64,000 nt of DNA from Symbiodinium natans (GCA_905221605.1 CAJNDS010001002.1:580337-644336); one strand, 5' to 3'. Shown: positions 10,201-22,382, counted from the first letter of the stretch. The notes: generated by a model from the sequence alone, not told the origin. Program-made: numbers and translations.

Positions 10201-13200
10201 CAGACAAGATAATTTGCTGACTTGTGATTGCGTGGCTGCCTTGGCAAGAGTTGTTGCTGGAATGGCTTTTGGGAAGAAAGTCGGAGGTGCACTTTTCGAT
10301 CCAGGCGTGTTTCGCGAGCCGCAGCTTCTGGCCTCCTCTTGCTTGGGCGTGGCCAAGCGCCAGGGAGCAGAAATGCTGCGTTTTTCAAGTTTCAAATTCG
10401 TTTCTGTAGAGACTAGTTGCAAAATAGTTTCAAAATCCAGTTGCAAAATCGTTGTTAAGGGGAAACTGCGTTTTTCTACGCGCAATTGCAAAACATGCAG
10501 AAGTTCTGGTTTTCAACAAGCGCGGACAGAAATTGCAGCTCCTCCTTAACAGCGATATTTCAACTGGATTTTGAAACTAGTTTGAAACTGACTTGAGACT
10601 AATTTGAAACTATGGAAACGATTTTGAAACTCGAAACACTACCATATTCCGGACTTTCTGCCCCCCTCCTGGCCCCTCACATATGGCCCTCACGCACGGG
10701 AAGTTGACTTTGGTCAGGCGTGACTAGAGACCAGAGCTTCCGAAAGCTTGCCAATCTCCGGACAGTAGGAATAGAGGAATGTGTGGAAATGATTCTTTCC
10801 TAGTTCTTCATCTTCTTTCTCCTTTCCCTATGTATGAGAAAAGAAGACAGACAAGGAGAGAGCCCCCTGCAATTAGGAATTTCCCCAGAAGAGAAAGCGA
10901 AAGGGATGCCCCCGCAACTTTCACGTTTTTGAGAAGAATGTAAGCACCAAAAGAGAAGAGAAAGGAAAAGAGAATAGCGAGGAAAGAGGCAAGGAAACAC
11001 AGGAGGCAGCCCCTCCGCTTGCTTCTTGAATGAAAAAGACATCGGAGAAATGGAAACATGAAATTGAGAGGGAAGTTGCGCTTTTCCTTGCTGAAGAACA
11101 AAGCAATTCCAAAGAACATGGAAAGCACAAGGAATGTACTGGGAAAGGTAGGGAAAGGGATTCTTCCCTCTGACTTTTTTGCTTTCCTTCAATCTGCGAT
11201 GTAAAGGGAAAGATGCAGCGGACAGGTCTGAAAATACAGGCAGGTGATCTTTTTTCCTTATTGTCATCATTGTCTCTTTTTCTCAGTGGGAAACGTCTCA
11301 TTTTCTCAGCGGGAAACGTAAAGTGCAAAAAGATAAAAGAAAGAAAGTAGGGAAGAGTTGGAAGGTTCCTTTTTGTGGTGAGAAGGTAGTCGGAAAGCAA
11401 CAGGAGACTCCTCTTTCATTCTGTTTATCCCTACCTCTTATAGTCTTTTTGGGAAGCAAGAGGGAAGAACATACGCGGATAGGAAGGCAGCCTTTCTTTG
11501 ATGGGGAAAAGGAAAGGGATGCACTGCCCCCTCAATTTTCATGTTGATAAGAATGTAAGCACCAGGAGTGAAGAAAGGAAGAGAGAATAGCGAGGAAAGA
11601 GGCAAGGAAACACATGAGATTAGGAGTCAGGTTCCGGTGATTGATGTTCGTCTCTTGTCTTCTTTTTGAGAAGGTCGCTTTTGGTTGGAGGAAGAAGTCC
11701 GCCTTCCATTTTGAAGAATCTGCAGAGATAGGAATTGAAGAAATCACAAGAGACACGGATAGAGGACATTATAGACATGATTCTTTCTTATTCATTCATC
11801 TTCTTTCTTCTTTCCCTATATGAACACAGAACAAAGACAAGGAGAGAGAGCCTCCTGCAATTGGGAATTTCCCCAGAAGAGACAAAGTGAAAGGGATGTC
11901 CCCCGCACCTTTCACACTTTTGAGAAGAATGTAAGCAACAGAAGAGAAGAGAAAGGAACTCATAATAGTGAGCAGGGAGGCGAGGAAAGACTGGAGGCAG
12001 ACCTTCTTTCCGGTTGAGCAGGACGAAACAAGAGAATGTAAGATGTAAGTCGGGAGGGAGGCTGGTAGCCGTTCCTTTCTTTTCCGAACCAAAGACAAAG
12101 AGGAAGGAAGGCAGGATAGGTTTCCGTGATTGATTTTCGTCACCTCTCTATGTTTTGAGAAGGTAAAGGGCGTTCTATCTCTCACCCCTCTCCCTTGTCT
12201 TCTTGGTTGGAGTGAGAAAATATAAAAAAAAGCGAAAGGAAAAGTGAGAGGGAGAAAGAAGCCCTCCTTCCATTCTGAAAAATCTGCAGATTTAGAGACA
12301 GGAATAGGGGACAATATGGAAATGATTCTTTCTTATTTCTTCACGTTGTCTCCTTTCCCTATATGACTCCCTTGCGATTTCCCTTTTGGTTGGAGTGAGA
12401 AGAGACAAAAGAAAAGTGAAAGGACAAGTGAGAAGAAGAAAGGATGCAGAGAAAGGAATAGAACAACTCAGAAGAGACACAGTCTCAGACAAGATAATTT
12501 ACTGACTTGTGATTGCGTGGCTGCCTTGGCAAGAGTTGTTGCTGGTTTCGCGAGCCGCGGCTTCTAGCCTCCTCTTGCTTGGGCGTGGCCAAGCGCCAGG
12601 GAGCAGAAATGCTGCGTTCTTCAAGTTTCAAATTCGTTTCTGTAGTTTCAGACTAGTTGCAAAACAGTTTCAAAATCCAGTTGCGAATTCGTTGTTAAGG
12701 GGAAACTGCGTTTTTCTACGCGCAATTGCAAAAAATGCAGGAATCTCTAGAGGTTCTGGTTTTCAACAAGCGCGGACAGAAATTGCAGCTCCTCCTTAAC
12801 AGCGATATTTCAACTGGATTTTGAAACTAGTTTGAAACTGACTTGAGACTAATTTGAAACTATGGAAACGATTTTGAAACTCGAAACACTACCATATTCC
12901 GGACTTTCTGCCCCCCTCCTGGCCCCTCACATATGGCCCTCACGCACGGGAAGTTGACTTTGGTCAGGCGTGACTAGAGACCAGAGCTTCCAAAGCTTGC
13001 CAATCTCCGGACAGTAGGAATAGAGGAATGTGTGGAAATGATTCTTTCCTAGTTCTTCATCTTCTTTCTCCTTTCCCTATGTATGAGAAAAGAAGACAGA
13101 CAAGGAGAGAGAGCCCCCTGCAATTGGGAATTTCCCCAGAAGAGAGAAAGCGAAAGGGATGCCCCCACAACTTTCACGTTTTTCATAAGAATGTAAGCAC

Positions 13201-16200
13201 CAAGAGAGAAGAGAAAGGAAAAGAGAATAGCGAGGAAAGAGGCAAGGAAACACAGGAGGCAGCCCCTCCGCTTGCTTCTTGAATGAAAAAGACATCGGAG
13301 AAATGGAAACATGAAATTGAGAGGGAAGTTGCGCTTTTCCTTGCTGAAGAACAAAGCAATTCCAAAGAACATGGAAAGCACAAGGAATGTACTGGGAAAG
13401 GTAGGGAAAGGGATTCTTCCCTTTTTTTGCTTTCCTTCAATCTGCGATGTAAAGGGAAAAGATGCAGCGGACAGGTCTGAAAATACAGGCAGGTGATCTT
13501 TTTTCCTTATTGTCATCATTGTCTCATTTTCTCAGTGGGAAAAGTCTCATTTTCTCAGCGGGAAACGTAAAGTGCAAAAAGATAAAAGAAAGAAAGTAGG
13601 GAAGAGTGGGAAGGTTCCTTTTTGTGGTGAGAAGGTAGTCGGAAAGCAACAGGAGACTCCTCTTTCATTCTGTTTACCCCTACCTCTTATAGTCTTTTCG
13701 GAAGGAAGAAGAACATACGCGGATAGGAAGGCAGCCTTTCTTTGATGGGGAAAGGAAAGGGATGCGCTGCCCCCTCAATTTTCATGTTGATGGGAATGTA
13801 AGCACCGGGAGAGAAGAAAGGAAGAGAGAATAGCGAGGAAAGAGGCAAGGAAACACAGGAGATTAGGAGTCAGGTTCCGGTGATTGATGTTCGTCTCTTG
13901 TCTTCTTTTTGAGAAGGTCGCTTTTGGTTGGAGGAAGAAGTCCGCCTTCCATTTTGAAGAATCTGCAGAGATAGGAATTGAAGAAATCACAAGAGACACG
14001 GATAGAGGACATTATAGACTTGATTCTGTTTTATTTATTCATCTTCTATCTTCATTCCCTATATGAACACAGAACAAAGACAAGGAGAGAGAGCCTCCTG
14101 CAATTGGGAATTTCCCCAGAAGAGACAAAGTGAAAGGGATGTCCCCCGCACCTTTCACACTTTTGAGAAGAATGTAAGCAACAGAAGAGAAGAGAAAGGA
14201 ACTCATAATAGCGAGCAGGGAGGCGAGGAAAGACTGGAGGCAGACCTTCTTTCCGGTTGAGCAGGACGAAACAAGAGAATGTAAAGATGTAAGTCGGGAG
14301 GGAGGCTGGTAGCCGTTCCTTTCTTTTCCGAACCAAAGACAAAGAGGAAGGAAGGCAGGATAGGTTTCCGTGATTGATTTTCGTCACCTCTCTATGTTTT
14401 GAGAAGGTAAAGGGCGTTCTATCTCTCACCCCTCTCCCTTGTCTGCTTGGTTGGAGTGAGAAAATATAAAAAAAAGCGAAAGGAAAAGTGAGAGGGAGAA
14501 AGAAGCCCTCCTTCCATTCTGAAAAATCTGCAGATTTAGAGACAGGAATAGGGGACAATATGGAAATGATTCTTTCTTATTTCTTCACGTTGTCTCCTTT
14601 CCCTATATGACTCCCTTGCGATTTCCCTTTTGGTTGGAGTGAGAAGAGACAAAAGAAAAGTGAAAGGACAAGTGAGAAGAAGAAAGGATGCAGAGAAAGG
14701 AATAGAACAACTCAGAAGAGACACAGTCTCAGACAAGATAATTTACTGACTTGTGATTGCGTGGCTGCCTTGGCAAGAGTTGTTGCTGGTTTCGCGAGCC
14801 GCGGCTTCTAGCCTCCTCTTGCTTGGGCGTGGCCAAGCGCCAGGGAGCAGAAATGCTGCGTTCTTCAAGTTTCAAATTCGTTTCTGTAGTTTCAGACTAG
14901 TTGCAAAACAGTTTCAAAATCCAGTTGCGAATTCGTTGTTAAGGGGAACCTGCGTTTTTCTACGCGCAATTGCAAAAAATGCAGGAATCTCTAGAGGTTC
15001 TGGTTTTCAACAAGCGCGGACAGAAATTGCAGCTCCTCCTTAACAGCGATATTTCAACTGGATTTTGAAACTAGTTTGAAACTGACTTGAGACTAATTTG
15101 AAACTATGGAAACGATTTTGAAACTCGAAACACTACCATATTCCGGACTTTCTGCCCCCCTCCTGGCCCCTCACATATGGCCCTCACGCACGGGAAGTTG
15201 ACTTTGGTCAGGCGTGACTAGAGACCAGAGCTTCCGAAAGCTTGCCAATCTCCGGACAGTAGGAATAGAGGAATGTGTGGAAATGATTCTTTCCTAGTTC
15301 TTCATCTTCTTTCTCCTTTCCCTATGTATGAGAAAAGAAGACAGACAAGGAGAGAGAGCCCCCTGCAATTGGGAATTTCCCTAGAAGAGAGAAAGCGAAA
15401 GGGATGCCCCCACAACTTTCACGTTTTTCATAAGAATGTAAGCACCAAAAGAGAAGAGAAAGGAAAAGAGAATAGCGAGGAAAGAGGCAAGGAAACACAG
15501 GAGGCAGCCCCTCCGCTTGCTTCTTGAATGAAAAAGACATCGGAGAAATGGAAACATGAAATTGAGAGGGAAGTTGCGCTTTTCCTTGCTGAAGAACAAA
15601 GCAATTCCAAAGAACATGGAAAGCACAAGGAATGTACTGGGAAAGGTAGGGAAAGGGATTCTTCCCTTTTTTTGCTTTCCTTCAATCTGCGATGTAAAGG
15701 GAAAAGATGCAGCGGACAGGTCTGAAAATACAGGCAGGTGATCTTTTTTTCCTTATTGTCATCATTGTCTCTTTTTCTCAGTGGGAAACGTCTCATTTTC
15801 TCAGCGGGAAACGTAAAGTGCAAAAAGATAAAAGAAAGAAAGTAGGAAAGAGTGGGAAGGTTCCTTTTTGTGGTGAGAAGGTAGTCGGAAAGCAACAGGA
15901 GACTCCTCTTTCATTCTGTTTACCCCTACCTCTTATAGTCTTTTCGGAAGGAAGAGGGAAGAACATACGCGGATAGGAAGGCAGCCTTTCTTTGATGGGG
16001 AAAGGAAAGGGATGCACTGCCCCCTCAATTTTCATGTTGATAAGAATGTAAGCACCAGGAGAGAAGAAAGGAAGAGAGAATAGCGAGGAAAGAGGCAAGG
16101 AAACACATGAGATTAGGAGTCAGGTTCCGGTGATTGATGTTCGTCTCTTGTCTTCTTTTCGAGAAGGTCGCTTTTGGTTGGAGGAAGAAGTCCGCCTTCC

Positions 16201-19200
16201 ATTTTGAAGAATCTGCAGAGATAGGAATTGAAGAAATCACAAGAGACACGGATAGAGGACATTATAGACTTGATTCTGTTTTATTTATTCATCTTCTATC
16301 TTCATTCCCTATATGAACACAGAACAAAGACAAGGAGAGAGAGCCTCCTGCAATTGGGAATTTCCCCAGAAGAGACAAAGTGAAAGGGATGTCCCCCGCA
16401 CCTTTCACACTTTTGAGAAGAATGTAAGCAACAGAAGAGAAGTGAAAGGAACTCATAATAGTGAGCAGGGAGGCGAGGAAAGACTGGAGGCAGACCTTCT
16501 TTCCGGGTGAGCAGGACGAAACAAGAGAATGTAAAGATGTAAGTCGGGAGGGAGGCTGGTAGCCGTTCCTTTCTTTTCCGAACCAAAGAGAAAGAGGAAG
16601 GAATGCAGGATAGCGCGTAGGATCGCGTAGGAGAGTACGGTGTGTTTTTGTCATTTTTTGGAGATGATACCGCGGTTTCTGGGTACTCTTTTCTCCTGCA
16701 TCTGAAGGCATTCTCACGTACCGTTTTTTATTTGATTTTATACTACACGGGCCCCCAAAATTGGTCAATTTTTGCGATTTTTTACTATGTTGTAGGATTC
16801 TTTGAGCAAATTTTCAGTTTTTACTGATTCTAAGCTAAAAAAGTACATTTAAAATTATTAAAAAATTTAAAATTATTAAAATTATTAAAATTATTAAAAT
16901 TATTAAAATTATTAAAATTTTTTTTCTGCCCTGAGAGGCTCCCGGAAAATTAAAATTATTAAAATTATTAAAATTATTAAAATTATTAAAATTATTAAAA
17001 TTATTAATTTCTGCCCTGAGAGGCTCCCGGAAAATTAAAATTATTAAAAGTAATAAAATTATTAAAATTATTAAAATTTTTAAAATTATTAAAAATTATT
17101 ATTTTCTGCCCTGAGAGGCTCCCTGAAAATTAAAATTAGAAAAAATATTAAAATTATTAAAATTATTAATTTCTGCCCTGACAGGCTCCCGGAAAATTAA
17201 AATTATTAAAATTATTAAAATTATTAAAATTATTAAAATTATTAATTTCTGCCCTGAGAGGCTCCCGGAAAATTAAAATTATTAAAATTATTAAAATTAT
17301 TAAAATTATTAATTTCTGCCCTGAGAGGCTCCCCGAAAATTAAAATTATTAAAATTATTAAAATTATTAAAATTATGAAAATTATTAAAATTATTAAAAT
17401 TATTAAAAATTATTATTTTCTGCCCTGAGAGGCTCCCTGAAAATTAAAATTAGAAAAAATATTATAAATATTAATTATTAAAATTATTAATTTCTGCCCT
17501 GACAGGCTCCCGGAAAATTAAAATTATTAAAATTATTAAAATTATTAAAATTATTAAAATTATTAAAATTATTAAAATTATTAAAATTATTAATTTCTGC
17601 CCTGAGAGGCTCCCGGAAAATTAAAATTATTAAAATTATTAAAATTATTAAAATTATTAAAATTATTAGAATTATTAATTTCTGCCCTGGGAGGCTCCCG
17701 GAAAATTAAAATTATTAAAATTATTAAATTTATTAAAATTATTAAAATTAGTAAAATTATTAAAATTATTAATTTCTGCCCTGAGAGGCTCCCGGAAAAT
17801 TAAAATTATTAAAATTATTAAAATTATTAAAATTATTAAAATTATTAATTTCTGCCCTGAGAGGCTCCCGGAAAATTAAAATTATTAAAATTATTAAAAA
17901 TTATTAAAATTATGAAAAATTATTAAAATTATTAAAATTAATAATTTCTGCCCTGAGAGGCTCCCCGAAAATTTAAATTATTAAAATTATTAAAATTATT
18001 AAAATTAGTAAAATTATTAAAATTATTAAAATTATTAATTTCTGCCCTGAGAGGCTCCCGGAAAATTAAAATTATTAAAATTATTAAAATTACTAAAAAT
18101 ATTAAAATTATTATTTTCTGCCCTGAGAGGCTCCCGGAAAATTAAAATTATTAAAATTATTAAAATTATTAAAATTATTAAAATTATTATAATTATGAAA
18201 CCATTAATAATTAAAACTTTAATAATTTTAATAATTTCAATAATTTTAAGAATTTTAATAATTTTAATAATTCTAATAATTTTAATAATTTTAATTTTCC
18301 GGGAGTCTCTCAGGGCAGAAATTAATAATTTTAATAATTTTAATAATTTTAATAATTTTAATAATTTTAATAATTTTAATTTTCCGGGAGCCTCCCAGGG
18401 CAGAAATTAATAATTTTAATAATTTTAATAATTTTAATAATTTTAAGAATTTTATTAATTTTAATTTTCCGGGAGCCTCTCAGGGCAGAAATTAATAATT
18501 TTAATAATTTTAATAATTTTAACAATTTTAATTTTCGGGGAGCCTCTCAGGGCAGAAATTAATAATTTTAATAATTTTAATAATTTTAATAATTTTAATA
18601 ATTTTACTAATTTTAATAATTTTAATAATTTTAATAATTTTAATAATTTTAATAATGTTAATAATTTTAATAATTTTAACAATTTTAATTTTCCGGGAGC
18701 CTCTCAGGGCAGAAATTAATAATTTTAATAATTTTAATAATTTTAATAATTTTAATAATTTTAATAATTTTAATAATTTTAATAATTTTAATAATTTTAA
18801 TAATTTTAATAATTTTAATAATTTTAATTTTCCGGGAGCCTCTCAGGGCAGAAATTAATAATTTTAATAATTTTAATAATTTTAACAATTTTAATAATTT
18901 TAATTTTCCGGGAGCCTGTCAGGGCAGAAATTAATAATTTTAATAATTTTAATATTTTTTCTAATTGTAATTTTCAGGGAGCCTCTCAGGGCAGAAAATA
19001 ATAATTTTAATAATTGTAATAATTTTAATAATTTTAATAATTTTAATAATTTTAATAATTTTAATTTTCCGGGAGCCTCTCAGGGCAGAAATTAACAATT
19101 TTAATAATTTTAATAATTTTAATAATTTTAATAATTTTAATAATTTTAATAATTTTAATTTTCGGGGAGCCTCTCAGGGCAGAAATTAATAATTTTAATA

Positions 19201-20935
19201 ATTTTAATAATTTTAATAATTTTAATTTTCCGGGAGCCTCTCAGGGCAGATATTAATAATTTTAATAATTTTAATAATTTTAATAATTTTAATAATTTTA
19301 ATAAATTTAATTTTCCGGGAGCCTCTCAGGGCAGAAATTAATAATTTTAACAATTTTAATAATTTTAATAATTTTAATAATTTTAATAATTTTAATAATT
19401 TTAATAATTTTAATTTTCCGGGAGCCTCTCATGGCAGAAATTAATAATTTTAATAATTTTAATAATTTTAATAATTTTAATAATTTTAATTTTCCGGGAG
19501 CCTCTCAGGGCAGAAATTAATAATTTTAATAATATTAATATTGTTAATAATTTTGATTTTCCGGGAGCCTCTCAGGATTATTAAAAATATTAAAATTATT
19601 AAAATTATCAAAATTATTAAAATTATTAAAATTATTAATTTCTGCCAACGTCCTTTTGAAATCCGACCGTAGGGTCTATTTAGAAGCCGTGCTCTTCTAG
19701 GTTTATTACATTTAGGTATATGGACCTGTATTATAAATCACAAGCCCCAGCTTCTAAATAGACCCGGTTTTGCTCACACACGGGGGGGGGGAGGGTTCGG
19801 GGATGGTTAGGGTTGAGAGTTAAGAGTTTTCACTCGGGTTTCGGGCTCAGGGATTAGGGTTCACAGTGTTCGCATTCCTTGTTTATGCTTAAAGCCCTGT
19901 GAGATGCGCAGCCTTCCTGCCCCACATCCCAAAGCATCGATCAAGCTTAAGCCTAACCTGCATGTGAAGCCTAAACCCTCCATGACCCTAAACCCCTCTA
20001 AACCCTCAACCCTAAACCCTAAACCCGAAACCCTAAACCCTAAACCCTAGCCCACAATACCCAATGCAAGTCTTTGGTGTCCAGTAGCCGCCTCTCCGAG
20101 GCTTAAATAGGCAGCCCAATACCCCAATTCCTTAAACTCCATAGTGGCTCTCTTGTGTGATCTACCCTAAACCCTCAACCCTAAACCCGAAACCCTAAAC
20201 CCTGTGAACTTCGGCCAGTAGCCCTGTGGACCGTGCGAACTGGCCGATGCTGGCCATCCTTCCCGTCTTCTTCGCAGTTTTAATGGGTGTCTTGTCTGGA
20301 GTTGGTTTAGGGTTTAGGGTTCAGGGTTCAGGATTTAGGGTTTAGGGTTTAGGCTTCAGGGTTTGGGGATTAGGGTTTTGGGTTTAGGGTTTGGGAATTA
20401 GGGTTTAGTTTGGCGTTGTGGGGTTTTGGTACCCTTGACCGAAAAGTACCAAACCCCAAGCCCCTGGGCTAAGAGTGTTGTAAACCCTAAACCCCAAACC
20501 CTAAACCCTAAACCCTAAACCCTAAACCCTAAACCCTAAACCCTAAACCCTAAACCCTGAGCCTCACAGTCCTAGACCCCACATCGTAAACTCTTAACCC
20601 TAAACCCCAAACCTGAACAAAACCCTAAATCCGAAACCCTAAACCCTACACCCTGAACACCCTTCAACCTAAACGCCCTAAGCCTCCAAGCTGCTTAGGT
20701 GCCTTCCTCTACCTTATTCTTTAACGGTTCAGAGTATTCCCTTATGGTCCCTTTGTAACTATGCTTGTATAACCCTAAACCCTAAACCCTAAACCCTAAA
20801 CCCTAAACCCTAAACCCTAAACCCTCTCTTAAGCCTCCGAACGGCCGAGGTGCCTTCCTCTACTCGGCTGCCTGCAAGAGGTCGCGATCCGATGGCCTGC
20901 TTCTCCAGGCTGAAGTAGAGGCCCCGCGCTTGTAG
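7266..20935 (+). CDS. Split gene for a membrane protein (3' part), containing a 12-kb intron
   Basis: Phase-consistent exons are 7266-7322 (begins GGWDSNFW, GA donor), 8177-8214 (DSYSDDVRDPGQ, GA donor), 20219-20304 and 20850-20935 (TAG at 20933-20935). Exon 20219-20304 encodes a clear hydrophobic segment, NWPMLAILPVFFAVLMGVLS, preceded by polar SPVDRA: one transmembrane helix. Its donor is G|GTTTAGGG, and the next exon restores the frame as GAFLYSAACKRSRSDG. An alternative ending splices out at GAA|GTAGAG and joins a 24-nt exon at 21479-21502 ending in TGA. The intron 8215-20218 contains the satellite/palindrome block. Family not recognised; a transporter is possible but unproven. The linkage of the first two exons across 12 kb rests on phase and strand only. 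Confidence 0.55.
7555..7745. repeat. Diverged repeat element, copy 2 (paralogue of 6222-6446)
   Basis: It shares GGTTGTACCCCTCAGGG at the left and CCAAGGGTACAACC at the right with copy 1, and has the same internal order (telomeric repeats, an A/T stretch, a GGATCCCCAAAACCC-like segment). Both copies lie in introns of the membrane-protein model. Confidence 0.55.
7800..7960. repeat. (CCCCAAAA)n-like tract
   Basis: AACCCCAAAACCCC-type units, an 8-bp variant of the telomere-like repeat, about 15 copies. The Gly/Phe/Leu ORFs on the opposite strand are read from this repeat and are not genes. Confidence 0.85.
8520..16610. repeat. Tandem satellite, about 2.25-kb unit, roughly 3.5 copies
   Basis: Landmarks recur with a period of about 2.24-2.28 kb: the GTGGCTGC-containing segment at about 10230, 12515 and 14760; AGCAGAAATGCTGCG at about 10367, 12604 and 14848; GAATGTGTGGAAATG at about 10776, 13026 and 15271. 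The copies from 10.2 kb on are very similar; 8.5-10.2 kb is a more diverged partial copy. Each unit is itself built of related 450-700-bp submodules sharing GAAATGATTCTTTC, GGCAAGGAAACACA and AAGGGATGCCCC-type motifs. The + strand is strongly purine-rich. Ser/Phe/Leu-rich open frames recur with the period on the minus strand and look like by-products of composition. Confidence 0.9.
16850..19650. repeat. AT-rich higher-order repeat forming a giant palindrome
   Basis: Runs of the 9-mer AAAATTATT are interrupted by a conserved spacer, CTGCCCTGAGAGGCTCCCGG. I count about 15 spacers in + orientation (16.92-18.14 kb) and about 15 in reverse-complement orientation (18.29-19.57 kb), with the switch near 18190 and a short return to + orientation after 19575. 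Spacer variants (CCCCG, CCCTG, GACAGG, GGGAGG) recur in both arms but not in strict mirror order, so the arms have rearranged locally. Asn/Phe and Ile/Leu-rich ORFs here are translations of the repeat. Confidence 0.95.
19672..19765. mobile_element. 94-bp MITE-like hairpin element
   Basis: GGGTCTATTTAGAAGC at the left is matched by its inverse complement GCTTCTAAATAGACCC at the right, with AT-rich DNA between. The same terminus occurs alone at 8251, marking the left edge of the 11.5-kb block. Confidence 0.75.
20310..20825. repeat. Intron with G-rich start, C-rich end and duplicated junction fragment
   Basis: The intron opens with TTTAGGG units, holds CCCTAAA tracts at about 20490-20560 and 20770-20825, and carries at about 20680-20712 an imperfect copy (AGGTGCCTTCCTCTAC) of the exon start found at 20849. 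The copied segment lies within the intron, upstream of the real acceptor. Confidence 0.7.
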
Positions 20936-21164
20936 GGTTTAGTTTTGGGGTGTTTCTTTTGAAGGTTTTGTAGGGTTTATAGGGTTGGTTCATTTAGGGT
21001 TTATAGTTTGCTTGTTGTTTTTTTCATGGGTTTGTAGGGTTTGTAGGCTTTAGAGGGTTTAGGGGACTTAGAGGGTTCAGAGGGTTTAGAGAGCGTATCG
21101 CGCTTAGAGGGTTTGTAGGCAGTGCCCCTTTTTTGCAAAGATCATGAAGAGCCCATGAGTCTTA

Positions 21165-21370
21165 GTGTAGTTTCATGGTCCCTTTATTATGGTCCCTTAG
21201 TGTAGTTTCATGGTCCCTTTAGTATGGTCCCTTAGTGTAGTTTCATGGTCCCTTAGTATGGGCCCTTAAAAAAGAGGACCCCCTTATATAATTACTCATT
21301 CTATACCCTGTAAAACCCACGGGCCCCCTTGAAGGGACGTAAGGGACCATGTTCAGGGCCCATATCAGTA
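21165..21370. repeat. Tandem/hairpin repeat with ATGGTCCCTTTA motifs
   Basis: GTTTCATGGTCCCTT-type segments occur three times in a row, followed by AAGGGACCATGTTCAGGGCCC in inverse orientation. It belongs to the ACATGGTCCC / GGGACCATGT hairpin family also seen at 23.5, 35.6, 37.4, 47.0 and 59.7 kb. Confidence 0.65.
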
Positions 21371-21372
21371 CC

Positions 21373-21466
21373 CTAAACCCTAAACCCTAAACCCTAAACC
21401 CTAAACCCTAAACCCTAAACCCTAAACCCTAAACCCTAAACCCTAAACCCTAAACCCTAAACCCTA
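21373..21466. repeat. (CCCTAAA)n tract
   Basis: About 13 perfect C-rich units immediately upstream of a possible 24-nt exon (21479-21502). Confidence 0.95.
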
Positions 21467-21678
21467 AGCCGCGATCAGCTCGAAGCGCTTGACAACCTGT
21501 GATCCGGACGCCGTCTATCATCACGCACTGTTGGTGCCTCCCTTGACATGGTCTCGGATTTTGGGGCTTAGGGTTTAGGGTTTAGGGTTTAGGGTTTTCG
21601 AGTGGTTCGGAGCACTGAGAGGATTGTCGACGATTCCGACCCCGACTGATTTCTTCCTCATGATTGAAGACCCCGCAG

Positions 21679-21950
21679 CGTGCCTATATACCAATATCGA
21701 GTTTGCTCGCGGGGGCACACCGACCATTTCCAAATTTCAGCGTGGATGTTGATGATATTCTTTGCGATGCAATGGAGATCGTCGATCCGGCTGGCATGGA
21801 GACGCAGACATGGGCAGAATTCAGATGAGTCAGATGAAAAAACTCAGATGAATCAGTTCATCGAAGATACGAACCCAGACCAAATTTCACTTATCACAGA
21901 GGACGCAGGAACCCGGGAGCGTAGAGAAATGTTGATAGGGTTTGTAGGGA
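21679..21950 (+). CDS. Coding island, frame ambiguous (one or two exons)
   Basis: From the acceptor CCCGCAG one frame reads RAYIPISSLLAGAHRPFPNF and later DILCDAMEIVDPAGMETQTW before a TGA at 21826-21828. A different frame is open much further and gives NSDESDEKTQMNQFIEDTNP and ISLITEDAGTRERREML in its second half. Both look protein-like, so a short intron near 21825-21840, in a patch of repeated TCAGATGA motifs, is plausible. It lies upstream of the 22517-25122 model and may be its 5' part. Confidence 0.5.
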
Positions 21951-22382
21951 TTTGGGGCTACAGGGTTTACAAGGTTTGTAGTGTGTACAGGCTTGATAGG
22001 GTTTACAGGGTTCATAGGGTGTATCGGGTTTGTAGAGAATTCTTTCTCGGGTTTGTAGTGTCGGCAGGGTTTAGTTTATGGAGAAAAAGGGTTTAGACCC
22101 TAAACGGTTGGTTTATAGAGACTTTAGGGTTTAGACCCTAAACGGTTGGTTTATAGAGAATTTAGGGTTTAGACCCTAAACCTTTCATAGGGTTTATAGA
22201 GAAAATACAGTAGGGTTTTGGAGGGTTTAAGGGGACCACCGAACAAACCCTTAGTCTTACTGCCCGAAAGACATGTACCTTTTTTGCAATCATTGAAATC
22301 CCTAAGTAGGCCCTAATTTTTCCGGTCCCTAAACCCAATCCCTAAACCCTACCCCAAAACCCTAATCCCTGAACCCTAAACC

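Larger units (their letters stand above)
8240..19776. mobile_element. 11.5-kb block bounded by inverted terminal repeats
   Basis: The left end (8240-8267) and right end (19749-19776) are near-perfect inverted copies of about 28 bp with the core GGGTCTATTTAGAAGC. The left end is preceded by a G11-AG run and the right end is followed by a G10-AG run, which could be a duplicated target or independent poly-G tracts. Inside are a 2.25-kb tandem satellite and an AT-rich palindrome; no transposase reading frame is visible. It may be a large non-autonomous DNA transposon, or a MITE pair that happens to bracket satellites. It lies entirely inside one intron of the surrounding + strand gene. Confidence 0.5.

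Noticed and set aside
16850-19650. CRISPR array (regularly spaced conserved unit)
   Set aside because: The units between the conserved spacer are the same AT-rich 9-mer, lengths vary, orientation flips midway, there are no cas genes, and the surrounding DNA is eukaryotic.
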